Shown here piece after piece: positions 16,444-25,889 of a stretch of 54,966 nucleotides of DNA. Source of the DNA: UBA4717 sp002404395 (GTDB lineage Bacteria > Bacillota > Clostridia > Oscillospirales > CAG-272); assembly GCA_937902275.1 (NCBI GenBank), contig CALFNW010000090.1, positions 1 through 54,966 on the forward strand, in the 5' to 3' direction. The notes beneath the pieces were generated by a model. The model did not search any database. It was not told the DNA's origin and worked only from the letters and a program-made list of their open reading frames with translations. A program made the position numbers and the translations under genes. Position 1 is the stretch's first letter; each line of letters opens with the position of its first letter.

Positions 16444-19400
16444 TTAGAGCTACACTCCTTTTCGGCAGTAATTGAGTTGAATACTTCTGCGAACGCGCCG
16501 AATTTTCGGACGGTCGGCGCGCAGCTTGAAACTCCGCTGTTTGTAAGAAAATCAAGCGGGAGGTGCGGGTAGAGCGACGAAAGTTCAAGCTTTTCCGTTG
16601 CAGAGTTCATTGCGTAATCGGTAATATCAAGCCACAGATATTTTCCGTTGTATCCGCTTATGTCGATCCGGAAGCTGCCAGAGCCGTCGTCGGTCGAGGC
16701 GGAGAACCGTTCGTCTCCCTGTTCGGGATAGACAAACGCTTCACGCACGAAATGGTTATCATTTGCGGAGACTTTCAGATACATTCTGCCGTTTTCAAAT
16801 TCAAGCGAGTAAGAGGTGAGACTCGGCGACTCGGTGTCTGCGACTATAGGAAATTCAATGCTTTCGGCTTTTGAAGAATCGATCTGCCACACCTTTACCG
16901 TTACGGTATAATTGCCGTCGTCAAACCTGAACTTGTCGTTTATGCCGTCGCCGCCGTCCCAGAGCTTCAGCACGACGGTATGGTATCCGCTTTTTGGTAT
17001 TTCCGATTTTTCCGAGGATCTCATTACCGTTTCTCCCGACGCGTTTTTCACTTCGACCGAATATCCGGTAATGTTTCGATAAAGCGGCAGTTTTATGTAG
17101 GCACAGTCGAAATTGCCGTCAAAGTCGGGCGAGAATGCGATTTTCGCGCTGTCGAGGATCGGTGCGTTTGCGCTGAGATTTGACGAACCGAGCACGGCGG
17201 CGGACTTGCCGTTGTATGCGAGCAACATGGTTCCGCCGAGAAAAGGCAGACCGCCGTCATCGTATATTGAAGCGTCAATATACGGTGATTTGTCAAAATC
17301 AGCGGTGAAGCCGGTAAAAGGAAGCACATACTTTTGCGAATCGGTGCTTACAGCATAGATATAGCCGTCGATGAAAAATCCGTTTTTAAAATCGGCACTT
17401 GACAGCTCAGTTTCGTCAAAGCGCAGTGAAACGGTCAGTGTTTCGGAGCTTCCGGCGGCTAGGGTAATATCAAAACTGCCGCCGTGAGTGAGCTTGCTTT
17501 CGCCGACGTATGCTTCGGAAAGCTCAAGCGGCTTCACGGTGAGCGAGTTGAAATTGATTTTTTTCGTTCCGAGTTCGGTCGCCGTTTCGCCGAGCAGGCT
17601 TGCGGAAAGCCTGAGCTTAAGCGGCTCGTTTGAAATATTTTCAAGCACTATATCGAATTTCATGCTTTTTTTCAGCTTATCGCCGAGCGAGAGCGAGGGC
17701 GCGCCGTCTTCCGAGGTCAGCTTCAGCTTGCGTGAAAGCGCCGCGGATATATTTGCAAGCCCTGCGCCTTGGAGCCGCGGAGAATACTCGGCTTCGGTGC
17801 GTTTGTCGATAAGCGGGGTCGCGGTATTCATAAGCGCCGTTTTGATGGTCGTCCCCGAATCTTTCGTCGTGCCGCCGAAGGATTCGCAAAGCAGTGCGGC
17901 AAAGCCGGAGACAAACGGAGCCGCCATTGAAGTTCCGGAGAGCGAAACATATCTTGAGTCTCTGCCGGCGGAGTATATGCTTTCGCCGACCGCGGTAATG
18001 TCGGGCTTCAGTTCAAGCTCGGGGGTAACTCCCCATGATGAGAAAGCGGACATGGCAAACGCGTTCGGATTCGGCTTTGTCATCCTTATTGCAGGATCGA
18101 CCGCCACTCTTTTGTCTTCGGCTTTTTTCAAAAATTCGCCGTCTTCTTTTGAAATGAATACTGCGGGAATGGCTGAGTCCTCAAGCGACATCATGAGTGA
18201 AATGCCTTCGTCGGAGTTGTCGTAAACGATCGCTGCCGCAGCGCCGCAGTCCGCAGCGATCTTTACTTTTTCGGCAAATGTGATCGTGCCGCGTTCGATC
18301 AGCGCGATCTTGCCGCTGAGTTCAAGCCCGGCATAATCGCTCCGTTTGCCTACTCCCGGTATGCAGATATATTCAAATTCCTGTTTTCCCACATAATCGG
18401 AAAAATCGACCTTGGTCACGCCTTGGCTTACGTTGCTGTCCGAAAAGGCGATCTGCCGACCGTCAGCGGTATGGACCAGCACAGGCAGATTGAGCAGACG
18501 ATTTTGCGCGCTTGCGACCGAAATAAAGTCTGTCATAGAGGACGGACTGTTGACCGTACCGTAATCGGTTATTTCGGCAAGCGGGTATTTTACCGAATTT
18601 GCCGCGCCGAAAATACTGTTATATCCTATTGTGCCGTCATTGCCTGCGGCGCACACTACCGCTATACCTTTTGAATTCAGACGCTTGACTATGTTTTTCA
18701 TTTCCGGAGTGCGCTCATGCGCGGAATAGCCCGAATAGGTCCCGAGACTCATGTTTATGACGTCGGCGCCGAGCGATACTGCGTCTTCGAGAGCGGATAC
18801 CAGATCAAGCTCGGAGGCGTTGTTATCATCGTCACCGCCGAAAATTTTCATAAGCAGCAGTTGGCAGTCGGGAGCAATGCCCCGGATCGTATCATCATTT
18901 CCGGCGATCACTGCGGCGACATGAGTGCCGTGGTCGCTTTCCGACGAAACATCGGCGGTATTTGCGGCATAATTGAAGGCAAACGGTATTTTCGGATTAA
19001 CATAAAGATTATCGGGCGAGACATACTCCGAGACATTCAGCGTATCGGACTCGTTAAGTTTGCTTAATGCTTCACGAGTCAACACCTCCTTTGACGGAGC
19101 CTTTGCAAATACCGGATGCGATATGTCGAAGCCGCTGTCGATGACGGCGACGGTCACGCCCTTGCCGGTATAAAGCCCGCGCTCGGTGTCTGTCAACCGC
19201 ATCATTTCACCGGCGGAGGCTATTGCCGTTTTGTAATCCGAGTATCCCGAATCAAGCAAGCCGAAGCTTCCAGAAAAGTGAGCGTCAAATCCGTATGCGG
19301 CGTTGAGCTTCTCGCATAGTGCATAATCTCCCTCAAGCGCAAACGCAAAAAGCGCGGGGAAGCGCTTTTCGGGAGCACTGCCGACTAGTGCTGTCAGCGT

Positions 19401-19541
19401 ATCAAACGCTTCGTTATAATCGGCAAAGCAGTCTTCGTCCGCATATATCATGATAAGCTTTGACGGCTCTGAGGCGGAAACCGGTACTGCTTGGAATAAG
19501 AGTGTGAGCAAGGCGATTATCGAGATTATTCTGAGCTTCAA
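16440..19541 (-). CDS. Large secreted subtilisin-like protease (S8), upstream copy
   Basis: 1033-residue secreted protease. Signal peptide 1-24 (ends VSASE), a propeptide-like region to about 110, S8 domain with D135 (VAVIDSGF), H204 (DHGTHVAA), oxyanion N301 (CAAGND) and S538 in canonical LSGTSMAAPF, with a PA domain inserted at about 390-480. C-terminal Fn3-like and FlgD-like Ig domains follow (FSPDFDGNFD, about 810). It starts with TTG, seven bases after GGAG, behind a consensus promoter. It is paralogous along most of its length to the next gene and overlaps it by 4 bp. Both are probably exported for protein degradation. Confidence 0.92.
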   Translation of the reverse strand: MKLRIISIIALLTLLFQAVPVSASEPSKLIMIYADEDCFADYNEAFDTLTALVGSAPEKRFPALFAFALEGDYALCEKLNAAYGFDAHFSGSFGLLDSGYSDYKTAIASAGEMMRLTDTERGLYTGKGVTVAVIDSGFDISHPVFAKAPSKEVLTREALSKLNESDTLNVSEYVSPDNLYVNPKIPFAFNYAANTADVSSESDHGTHVAAVIAGNDDTIRGIAPDCQLLLMKIFGGDDDNNASELDLVSALEDAVSLGADVINMSLGTYSGYSAHERTPEMKNIVKRLNSKGIAVVCAAGNDGTIGYNSIFGAANSVKYPLAEITDYGTVNSPSSMTDFISVASAQNRLLNLPVLVHTADGRQIAFSDSNVSQGVTKVDFSDYVGKQEFEYICIPGVGKRSDYAGLELSGKIALIERGTITFAEKVKIAADCGAAAAIVYDNSDEGISLMMSLEDSAIPAVFISKEDGEFLKKAEDKRVAVDPAIRMTKPNPNAFAMSAFSSWGVTPELELKPDITAVGESIYSAGRDSRYVSLSGTSMAAPFVSGFAALLCESFGGTTKDSGTTIKTALMNTATPLIDKRTEAEYSPRLQGAGLANISAALSRKLKLTSEDGAPSLSLGDKLKKSMKFDIVLENISNEPLKLRLSASLLGETATELGTKKINFNSLTVKPLELSEAYVGESKLTHGGSFDITLAAGSSETLTVSLRFDETELSSADFKNGFFIDGYIYAVSTDSQKYVLPFTGFTADFDKSPYIDASIYDDGGLPFLGGTMLLAYNGKSAAVLGSSNLSANAPILDSAKIAFSPDFDGNFDCAYIKLPLYRNITGYSVEVKNASGETVMRSSEKSEIPKSGYHTVVLKLWDGGDGINDKFRFDDGNYTVTVKVWQIDSSKAESIEFPIVADTESPSLTSYSLEFENGRMYLKVSANDNHFVREAFVYPEQGDERFSASTDDGSGSFRIDISGYNGKYLWLDITDYAMNSATEKLELSSLYPHLPLDFLTNSGVSSCAPTVRKFGAFAEVFNSITAEKECSSK

Positions 19542-19589
19542 TTTTTATCTCCGTTCCGAAAAATACAGATTCTTTTTTATGGTGATTTT

Positions 19590-19618
19590 ATTATATCAGA
19601 CCAAAAAAATCATTGCAA
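19590..19618 (-). promoter_or_regulatory. Sigma-A promoter of the protease pair
   Basis: TTGCAA, 17 bp, TATAAT on the minus strand, 49 bp before the TTG start codon. Confidence 0.7.
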
Positions 19619-19819
19619 TACGAATTTTTGAATTTTTTTGGCTCAATTGTCAAATACTAATGCGAAGTCGGACGAGCGGTTCGCGTATCGCGCAGTGCCG
19701 CTTTGTCGGATCCTGCAAAAAAGGGGACAGCGTGAAATCGCGGTCCCGATAAGTGAGCTCTCAAGTTTTGCGTCCGAATTCTGCGTAGGTGAATCGGAAA
19801 TCCACGTCTGTTTTTTTGG
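19619..19819. other. Intergenic stretch before spoIIR
   Basis: Between the protease promoter and the spoIIR hairpin. It contains GGGGAC...GTCCC (19731-19749) flanking GCGTGAAATCGC, reminiscent of the first stem of the long leader element, but no frame with an SD. I see no sigma-A promoter for spoIIR, which in Bacillus is read by the forespore sigma-F. Confidence 0.4.
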
Positions 19820-19834
19820 GTCGGCTACGCCGAC
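19820..19834 (+). repeat. RBS-proximal hairpin upstream of spoIIR
   Basis: A perfect stem-loop GTCGGC-TAC-GCCGAC, followed directly by ATTGGGG, the spoIIR SD, and preceded by TTTTTTTGG. Confidence 0.75.
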
Positions 19835-19849
19835 ATTGGGGATCAGCAT

Positions 19850-20521
19850 ATGAAGAAAATTTCGTTTTCCGCAAGATATATTTCGTTCTTGCTCAGCGTG
19901 TTGCTGTTTTTTACGCTTTCGTGCGCATATCTGCCCGTCAGCGGCGAACAGGAGATCTATAATAAAATCCTACGCCTTCATGTGCCGGCAAATTCGGATT
20001 CGGAAAAGGATCAGGCGCTTAAGCTTAAAGTGCGCGATTCGATACTTGCGGAGCTTGAGTGTATATATTCCGAAAATGACACTTCCTCGATCGACGAAGC
20101 CATAGCGGCGGTGGGAGGTAATCTCGAAAGGCTCAGAATAGCGGCTGAGCAAACGCTCTTTGAAAACGGATCCGAACTCGGAGTCAGGGTTAGTCTCGGG
20201 CGCGAATATTATCCTGCCAAAAGCTATAATGAAGTCACTTTGCCCGCCGGAGTCTATAATTCGCTGAAGGTCAGCATCGGAAAAGGCGAGGGCAGGAATT
20301 GGTGGTGCGTGTTATATCCGAGTCTTTGCCTTGCGGCGGCTACGGTTGATGAGAGCGGCTTGAATACTTACGTATATGAGGAGGACGGTGAAAAATTCAT
20401 TGCCGCCGGTTTTACGGCGGATGAGCTTGCGATCATCACCGAAGCCGACAGCAAGCATCCTAATATAAAAGTAAAATTCAAGGTGCTTGAATTTTTTGAG
20501 AGCCTGTTTGCCGAAAAATAA
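19850..20521 (+). CDS. spoIIR: Stage II sporulation protein R
   Basis: Secreted signalling protein made in the forespore that triggers SpoIIGA to process pro-sigma-E in the mother cell. The 223-residue product has an N-terminal signal or anchor segment (about 12-32) and the family signatures LRLHVPANSDSEKDQALKLK (about 43-62), YYPAKSYNEVTLPAG and NWWCVLYPSLC (about 152-162). GGGG lies 8 nt before the ATG, next to a leader hairpin. It is the clearest sign in the window that the organism belongs to an endospore-forming lineage. Confidence 0.95.
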   Translation: MKKISFSARYISFLLSVLLFFTLSCAYLPVSGEQEIYNKILRLHVPANSDSEKDQALKLKVRDSILAELECIYSENDTSSIDEAIAAVGGNLERLRIAAEQTLFENGSELGVRVSLGREYYPAKSYNEVTLPAGVYNSLKVSIGKGEGRNWWCVLYPSLCLAAATVDESGLNTYVYEEDGEKFIAAGFTADELAIITEADSKHPNIKVKFKVLEFFESLFAEK

Positions 20522-20602
20522 GTCATCGTTTACCCGAAAAAGTTCCAAAGGACGAAAAAATAACCGTTTTTCGGCAAGTCACCCTAAAATTTTCAAAAAT
20601 AC

Positions 20603-20631
20603 TTGATTATCTCTTCCGATTATTATATAAT
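20603..20631 (+). promoter_or_regulatory. Sigma-A promoter of murJ
   Basis: TTGATT, 17 bp, TATAAT, 41 bp before the murJ ATG. Confidence 0.75.
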
Positions 20632-20671
20632 TGTTAGGATATGAAGCGACGCTGTGAAAAGGGGGATCGAC

Positions 20672-22225
20672 ATGACCGAAAATAACGGCAAGCTTATGAC
20701 AAATGCATTTTTTATGGTCGTTGCTACCCTTCTTGCAAAAGCGCTCGGGCTTTTGCGCGATATTCTTGTGGCGGCAAACTATGGCACGACCGTCGAAGCG
20801 ATCGCTTATGACGCCGGCTCAAGACTGCCGGTGTTACTTTTTGATTTTGTGATCGGCGGAGTCGTTACCGCCGCTTTTATTCCGATATTCAACGAATTGC
20901 TTGTAAAATCGGGCAGAGAAAAGGCGTTTGAATTTGCCGATGGTTATATTACCATGATCGCGCTGATCACTGCGGCGATCGCAGTATTGGGAATACTTAC
21001 GGCGCCGTGGCTTGTTGAGTTTCTGATCCCGGATGCGGCACCCGAAGCCAAATTGCTTGCGGTGAAGCTTACCCGCATTATGTTTCCGATGATAATATTC
21101 ACCGGCTTTGCTTTTTCCTTTGTCGGCGTGCTGCTTTCTCTCGGCGAATTTAAGATCCCGGCGATCATCAGCATGGTTTCAAACGGTGTTATCGTAGTGT
21201 ATCTTTTTTCCGTCAATCGGATTTTCGGTGTTATCGGGCTGTCGCTTGCGATGGTGCTCGGGTGGATGATGCAGGCGTTTGTGCAGGTGCCGAAGCTTGC
21301 CGCGCTCGGATACAGATATAAAATCAGACTCGATTTCGGCTCTGAGTACATAAAAGAAGCTGCGTCAGGCGCGGTTCCGATCCTGCTCGGGACCTGGACG
21401 GCTCCGGTATGCTCGCTTATAAATACGCGTTTTGCTTCGGGGATCGAAGGCGGCAGAGCAGTGACCGCGCTCGGTTATGCCAACCGATTCTACACGATAA
21501 TTATCGGTGTGTTTTCATACGTTGCCACGAATTTGCTGTTTCCGTATATTTCAAAAGCCGATGCCGCAGGTAAACGCGAAGAGGCAAACAGGCTGATGAT
21601 CTCATCGGTGCGTATCCTTATGCTTGTCATAATGCCGATCACCGCAGGAATGGTCGTGCTTTCAAAGCCGCTCGTATCGTTTATTTACGGACACGGCGAG
21701 TTTGTTGATTCGGATGTAGTAATGACTTCGACCGCCCTCGGATTTTATGCTTTCGGAATGATATTCAATGCGGCGAACGAGGTCTTTACCAAAGCGTTTT
21801 TTGCACGAAAGAACAACAAGACTCCGATGTTTGCCTCGATTGCCGCAATGCTTGTGAATTTTGCGATCGTAAAGCTTTTGTCGGACGCAATGGGAGTGGG
21901 CGGTATCGCGCTTGCTTCGGGAATCGCGGTGGCGGTCGGATGCTTGTTCAACTATTTTGCTTTTTTATATTATGATAAGAAAATGTTTTCGCTCTCCGAC
22001 GCGGTCGATATGCTGAAGATGGCGGCGGCATCGTCGGGCATGGCTGTCGCGGTGTATTATGTTTCGGGCGCGGTCGGATCGGACATATTGAAGCTGGTGC
22101 TCGGCGTGGCGTCGGGAGCGGCGGTATATGCACTCCTTTGCGCGCTTTTGCGTGTGGATGAAGTCAAGGCGGCGTTTGCGTATCTGAAAGGGAAGAGAGG
22201 AAATAAAGTTGATAAAGGTACTTAA
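20672..22225 (+). CDS. murJ: Lipid II flippase MurJ
   Basis: Integral membrane protein that moves the peptidoglycan precursor lipid II across the membrane. The 517 residues are mostly hydrophobic, consistent with the 14-helix MOP-superfamily fold. The N-terminal MurJ features ALGLLRDILVAANYG (about 24-38) and the GGVVTAAFIPIFNE segment with the conserved proline are present. The ATG at 20672 follows GGGGG by 6 nt and is preferred over a GTG six codons upstream. It overlaps the following glycosyltransferase gene by 17 bp, so the two are coupled and probably both serve the cell envelope. Confidence 0.93.
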   Translation: MTENNGKLMTNAFFMVVATLLAKALGLLRDILVAANYGTTVEAIAYDAGSRLPVLLFDFVIGGVVTAAFIPIFNELLVKSGREKAFEFADGYITMIALITAAIAVLGILTAPWLVEFLIPDAAPEAKLLAVKLTRIMFPMIIFTGFAFSFVGVLLSLGEFKIPAIISMVSNGVIVVYLFSVNRIFGVIGLSLAMVLGWMMQAFVQVPKLAALGYRYKIRLDFGSEYIKEAASGAVPILLGTWTAPVCSLINTRFASGIEGGRAVTALGYANRFYTIIIGVFSYVATNLLFPYISKADAAGKREEANRLMISSVRILMLVIMPITAGMVVLSKPLVSFIYGHGEFVDSDVVMTSTALGFYAFGMIFNAANEVFTKAFFARKNNKTPMFASIAAMLVNFAIVKLLSDAMGVGGIALASGIAVAVGCLFNYFAFLYYDKKMFSLSDAVDMLKMAAASSGMAVAVYYVSGAVGSDILKLVLGVASGAAVYALLCALLRVDEVKAAFAYLKGKRGNKVDKGT

Positions 22226-23345
22226 TGTCATAACCGATACCAATATCGGCGGAGCCGGCAGGGTGCTTATACATTACCTGAACCATTTTGACCGTGGTCG
22301 GTTTGACGTGTCGGTGGCAGTTCCCTCGGGCAGTCAGCTTATACCCGAAGTGATAAAGGCAGGCTATAAGCCGATCGAGACGGAATACGGTCATGACAGA
22401 TCATTTGAACCTAAAGCGGTGCGGGAGTTATATCGTATAATTAAGGAGACAAAGCCCGATATCGTGCATACTCATTCCTCGCTCAGCGCGAAGCTTGCGG
22501 CATATCTTGCCGGAGTGGATTCGAGAATATATACCCGTCACTGTGCGTACGATCTTCCCGAAAGCGACAAGCGCTTTCCGAAGAAACAGCTCAGCGGCTT
22601 TGTCAACAACACGCTCTCCACGGCAATAGTTGCCGTAGTGCAGGCGGCGGCGGATAATCTCACCGACACAGGGGTCGATCCTGAAAAGATCACTGTGATA
22701 ATGAACGGCGTTGAGCCGATAGAACAAATCGGCGAGGACGAAAAACGCAGACTGAAAAGCGCGCTCGGTATAGCGGAAAACGATTTTGTCTGCACACTTT
22801 CGGCGCGGCTTGAGGATGTGAAGGGGCATGAATATCTGATACGCGCGGCAAAGGAGATTTTTGAGCGCGATAAAACGATAAAATTTCTGATCGTCGGCAC
22901 GGGAAGTCTTGAAGCAAGCCTTAAGCAGACCGTGCATGAGCTTGGGCTTGACGGCACCGTGATATTTACCGGATTTGTGAAGAATGTTGCTCCGTATCTT
23001 AACATAACCGACCTGAATCTGAATTGTTCTTGGGGAACCGAAGCCTCAAGCCTTGCCATTGCCGAAGCAATGAGCCTCGGTATTCCGACGGTTGCTACGA
23101 TCTTCGGCGGAAATCCGTCGATGATAACCGACGGTGAAAACGGACTGCTTGTGCCGAAAAAGGACGCGCATGCACTTGCAGCGGCAATTCTGAGAATAAA
23201 AGAAGACAAAGAACTGCTCAAAAAGCTCGGCGAGGGTGCAAAAAAGGTATATGCGGCGCGCTTTACTGCGGGAGCTATGACCGACCAGCTTGAAGCGCTG
23301 TATGAAAAAGAAGCCGAGCGCTGCCGAAATAAGCATAAGAAGTGA
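22209..23345 (+). CDS. Glycosyltransferase family 4
   Basis: GT-B fold sugar transferase of 378 residues. The N-terminal half has the glycine-rich acceptor loop TNIGGAGRV (about 11-19). The C-terminal donor half has SARLEDVKGHEYLIRAA (about 198-214), FTGFVKNVAPY, and the EX7E motif region EASSLAIAEAMSLGIPTVAT (about 278-297). TTG start, inside the murJ reading region, with AGAGG upstream. Substrates are unknown, though coupling to murJ suggests envelope polysaccharide. Its stop codon lies within the first leader-element copy. Confidence 0.9.
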   Translation: MIKVLNVITDTNIGGAGRVLIHYLNHFDRGRFDVSVAVPSGSQLIPEVIKAGYKPIETEYGHDRSFEPKAVRELYRIIKETKPDIVHTHSSLSAKLAAYLAGVDSRIYTRHCAYDLPESDKRFPKKQLSGFVNNTLSTAIVAVVQAAADNLTDTGVDPEKITVIMNGVEPIEQIGEDEKRRLKSALGIAENDFVCTLSARLEDVKGHEYLIRAAKEIFERDKTIKFLIVGTGSLEASLKQTVHELGLDGTVIFTGFVKNVAPYLNITDLNLNCSWGTEASSLAIAEAMSLGIPTVATIFGGNPSMITDGENGLLVPKKDAHALAAAILRIKEDKELLKKLGEGAKKVYAARFTAGAMTDQLEALYEKEAERCRNKHKK

Positions 23346-23430
23346 AGCCTTGTATAAAGGCTTCGTCAGTAAAACTGACACGAAAATTGCCGATCATTAC
23401 TTTAGCCGCCAAAGGCGGCATGGAGGCGTG
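23344..23430 (+). repeat. Leader element copy 1 (upstream of ligA)
   Basis: Stem GAAGCCTT-GTAT-AAGGCTTC, then GTCAG-TAAAA-CTGAC, the link ACACGAAAATTGCCGAT, then hairpin GCCGCC-AAA-GGCGGC (23405-23419). An ATG follows but closes after three codons (ATG GAG GCG TGA). Its last 69 bases (23362-23430) recur almost unchanged at 23505-23573. Confidence 0.75.
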
Positions 23431-23575
23431 AAAATTTAGTCTCACACAAGTGAAGCATTGTGTTTCACGCCCGCAATTTTCTGAAAACGGGACCCGAACC
23501 CGTTTTCGTCAGTAAAACTGACACGAAAATTGCCGATCATTACTTTAGCCGCCAAAGGCGGCATGGAGACGTGTA
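23426..23575 (+). repeat. Leader element copy 2 (ligA leader)
   Basis: The full element. P0: GCGTGAAA (23426-23433) pairs TTTCACGC (23463-23470). P1: GCAATTTTC (23473-23481) pairs GAAAATTGC (23525-23533) and encloses P2 GAAAACGGG/CCCGTTTTC and P3 GTCAG/CTGAC. P4: GCCGCC-AAA-GGCGGC (23548-23562). SD-like GGAG follows, then the ligA ATG. The nested pairing predicts a multi-branched RNA. Confidence 0.8.
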
Positions 23576-25600
23576 ATGGAAATCAAAACTGCCGATAAAG
23601 ATAATCAAAGGGAGCATGCGCGAAAGCGTATAGCCGAATTGCGCCGACTTATTGCATACCATTCCGAAAAGTATTACGAAAAAGACGCTCCGGAGATATC
23701 CGATTTTGAATACGACAAGCTTTTTTATGAGCTGGTGGCGCTCGAAAACGAATATCCGGAATTCGATACGCCGGATTCTCCTACGCACAAGGTCGGAGGA
23801 GGCGTGCTTGAGGGCTTTGAAAAAGTTAGCCACAATGTGCCCCTGCAAAGTCTGACGGATGTATTTGATTACGATGAGCTGAAAGCGTTTATCGAACGCG
23901 TAGACTCTGAGACCGACGGAGACGGATACTCGGTTGAATGTAAGATCGACGGACTTTCGGTGTCGCTTGTTTACCGAAACGGGCTGTTTGAGCGCGGCGC
24001 GACCCGCGGGGATGGCAAGATCGGCGAAAATATTACCGAAAACCTTAAAACGATAAAAAATGTGCCGATGAAATTGAACCTCTCACCCGAATATGTAGAG
24101 GTGCGCGGCGAGGTATATATGCCGCATGACAGCTTTACAAAGCTTAATCAAAGACGCGAACTGCGCGGCGAGAGTCTGTTTGCCAATCCGCGCAACGCTG
24201 CGGCAGGTTCATTAAGACAGCTTGACCCGAAGGTCACCGCTTCGCGCGGACTTGATATATTTATTTTCAATTATCAGGCAGGCTCGCGTGAGTTTGCGCT
24301 TCACAGCGAGTCGCTCGACTATCTTGGATCGCTCGGATTCAACGTGATATCCGAGCGGCGGGTATTACACACCGTCGGGGAGATAATCGCGCGTATAAAA
24401 GAGATCGGAGAGCTGCGCGGCAGTCTCCCGTATGACATAGACGGAGTGGTCATAAAGGTCAACTCGCTTGAAGCACGCCGACGCATAGGCGAAAATACGA
24501 GCACTCCGAAGTGGGCGGTCGCATACAAGTTTCCGCCCGAAGAAAAGGAAACACGGCTTCGCGATATAACCGTACAGGTTGGCAGAACGGGAGTGCTGAC
24601 TCCGACGGCGGAGCTTGAAAGCGTAAGACTTGCCGGTACGAGTGTCAGTCGTGCTACGCTTCATAATCTTGATTTTATCAGAGAGCGGGATATTATGATC
24701 GGTGATCTGGTGACGGTCAGAAAAGCCGGAGATATTATTCCGGAGGTAGTACGCGCGAATGTCGGAAAGCGAAGCGGTGCGGAAAGGCATTTTGAAATGC
24801 CGTCGCGCTGTCCGTCCTGCGGAGAGCCGATCGTGCATACCGAGGGAGATGCCGCATACTATTGCACGAATGCCGAATGTCCGGCTCAGCTTGAGCGGAC
24901 GATAACGCATTTTGCTTCTAAAAATGCTATGGATATAGACAAGCTCGGACCCGCGATCGTGCGAATGTTGATCGAATCGGGCAAGGTGAGCGGACCGGCT
25001 GACCTTTATTATTTGAACAGCGCGGAGCTTGAAGCGATGGAGCGCATGGGCAAGACCAGCGCGGCAAACCTTATTGCGGCGATCGAAGCCTCTAAAAAAC
25101 GCGGACTTGCAAGGTTGATTTATGCGCTCGGGATCAAGCAGACCGGAGAAAAGACCGCGCAGATATTAGCTGAGCGTTACGGTGATATAAGCAGACTTTT
25201 TGAAGTTAGGGTCGATGAGCTGACGCAGATACCTGATATCGGGCAGATTACGGCGGAATACATCGTTGATTTCTTTGCCCATCCGCAGACTCATGAAACG
25301 ATAAAGCGTCTTTTGGATGCAGGTGTGGACGCATCGGCGCAGATGACCAAAAAAGACAACATTTTTGAAGGAAGGACCTTCGTGCTTACCGGTACGCTTC
25401 AGACGCTGACGCGTTCGGAGGCGGGTGAGCTTATTATGAGTCACGGAGGCAAAGTTTCGGGTTCGGTTTCGGCGAAAACCGACTATGTGCTTGCCGGAGA
25501 CAAAGCCGGTTCAAAGCTTGAACGTGCGAATACGCTCGGTGTGCGCGTTATCAGCGAGGAAGATCTTGAGCGGATGATCTCGGGGCAACTCCCGATCTGA
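23576..25600 (+). CDS. ligA: NAD-dependent DNA ligase
   Basis: Seals nicks during replication and repair using NAD+. The 674-residue protein is full length. Order: domain Ia (1-70), nucleotidyltransferase domain with K123 in ECKIDGLSVS (the adenylated lysine), OB fold (about 320-400), zinc finger CPSCGEPIVH...CTNAECPAQ (about 410-436), helix-hairpin-helix region (GIKQTGEKTAQILAERYG, about 520) and C-terminal BRCT domain (about 598-674). The ATG is preceded by GGAG. Probably co-transcribed with murJ and the glycosyltransferase, through a leader element lying between the genes. Confidence 0.97.
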   Translation: MEIKTADKDNQREHARKRIAELRRLIAYHSEKYYEKDAPEISDFEYDKLFYELVALENEYPEFDTPDSPTHKVGGGVLEGFEKVSHNVPLQSLTDVFDYDELKAFIERVDSETDGDGYSVECKIDGLSVSLVYRNGLFERGATRGDGKIGENITENLKTIKNVPMKLNLSPEYVEVRGEVYMPHDSFTKLNQRRELRGESLFANPRNAAAGSLRQLDPKVTASRGLDIFIFNYQAGSREFALHSESLDYLGSLGFNVISERRVLHTVGEIIARIKEIGELRGSLPYDIDGVVIKVNSLEARRRIGENTSTPKWAVAYKFPPEEKETRLRDITVQVGRTGVLTPTAELESVRLAGTSVSRATLHNLDFIRERDIMIGDLVTVRKAGDIIPEVVRANVGKRSGAERHFEMPSRCPSCGEPIVHTEGDAAYYCTNAECPAQLERTITHFASKNAMDIDKLGPAIVRMLIESGKVSGPADLYYLNSAELEAMERMGKTSAANLIAAIEASKKRGLARLIYALGIKQTGEKTAQILAERYGDISRLFEVRVDELTQIPDIGQITAEYIVDFFAHPQTHETIKRLLDAGVDASAQMTKKDNIFEGRTFVLTGTLQTLTRSEAGELIMSHGGKVSGSVSAKTDYVLAGDKAGSKLERANTLGVRVISEEDLERMISGQLPI

Positions 25601-25617
25601 TGCGACGATTGCCTGAA

Positions 25618-25880
25618 TTTTGGTGCCGCCAAAGGCGGCGGGGACGCGTGAAAATTCAGTTTTTGATAAGTGAAGCTTTGTGTTTCACGCCTGCAATTTC
25701 AAAACGGCATATGAGCCGTTTCAAAATTGCCGATAGTTTTTGGTGCCGCCAAAGGCGGCGGGAACGCGTGAAAATTCGGTTTTTGATAAGTGAAGCTTTG
25801 TGTTTCACGCCTGCAATTTCAAAACGGCATATGAAGCCGTTTCAAAATTGCCGATAGTTTTTGGTGCCGCCAAAGGCGGC
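25618..25880 (+). repeat. Two and a part tandem 120-bp leader elements (obgE leader)
   Basis: Unit 1 starts at about 25618, unit 2 about 25738, and a partial unit at 25858; periods are 120 and 121 bp. Each full unit has P4 (GCCGCC-AAA-GGCGGC), P0 (GCGTGAAA/TTTCACGC), P1 (GCAATTT/AAATTGC) and P2 (AAACGGC/GCCGTTT). The units differ by only a few bases, so duplication is recent. The last P4 (25866-25880) touches the obgE SD. Confidence 0.85.
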
Positions 25881-25889
25881 GGGGAGTAT

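Noticed and set aside
13270..19541. Protease pair as part of a lantibiotic or phage cluster
   Set aside because: No precursor peptide, modification enzyme, transporter or phage gene is adjacent; the proteases have their own promoter and terminator.
25618..25880. Tandem repeats upstream of obgE as a CRISPR array
   Set aside because: Units are 120 bp, the whole unit is conserved including what would be spacers, there are only two and a part, and no cas genes are near.
25800..25889. Thirty-codon N-terminal extension of ObgE
   Set aside because: It lies in the repeat units, and the Obg domain starts exactly at MFVDKVKIYIKAG after GGGGAG.
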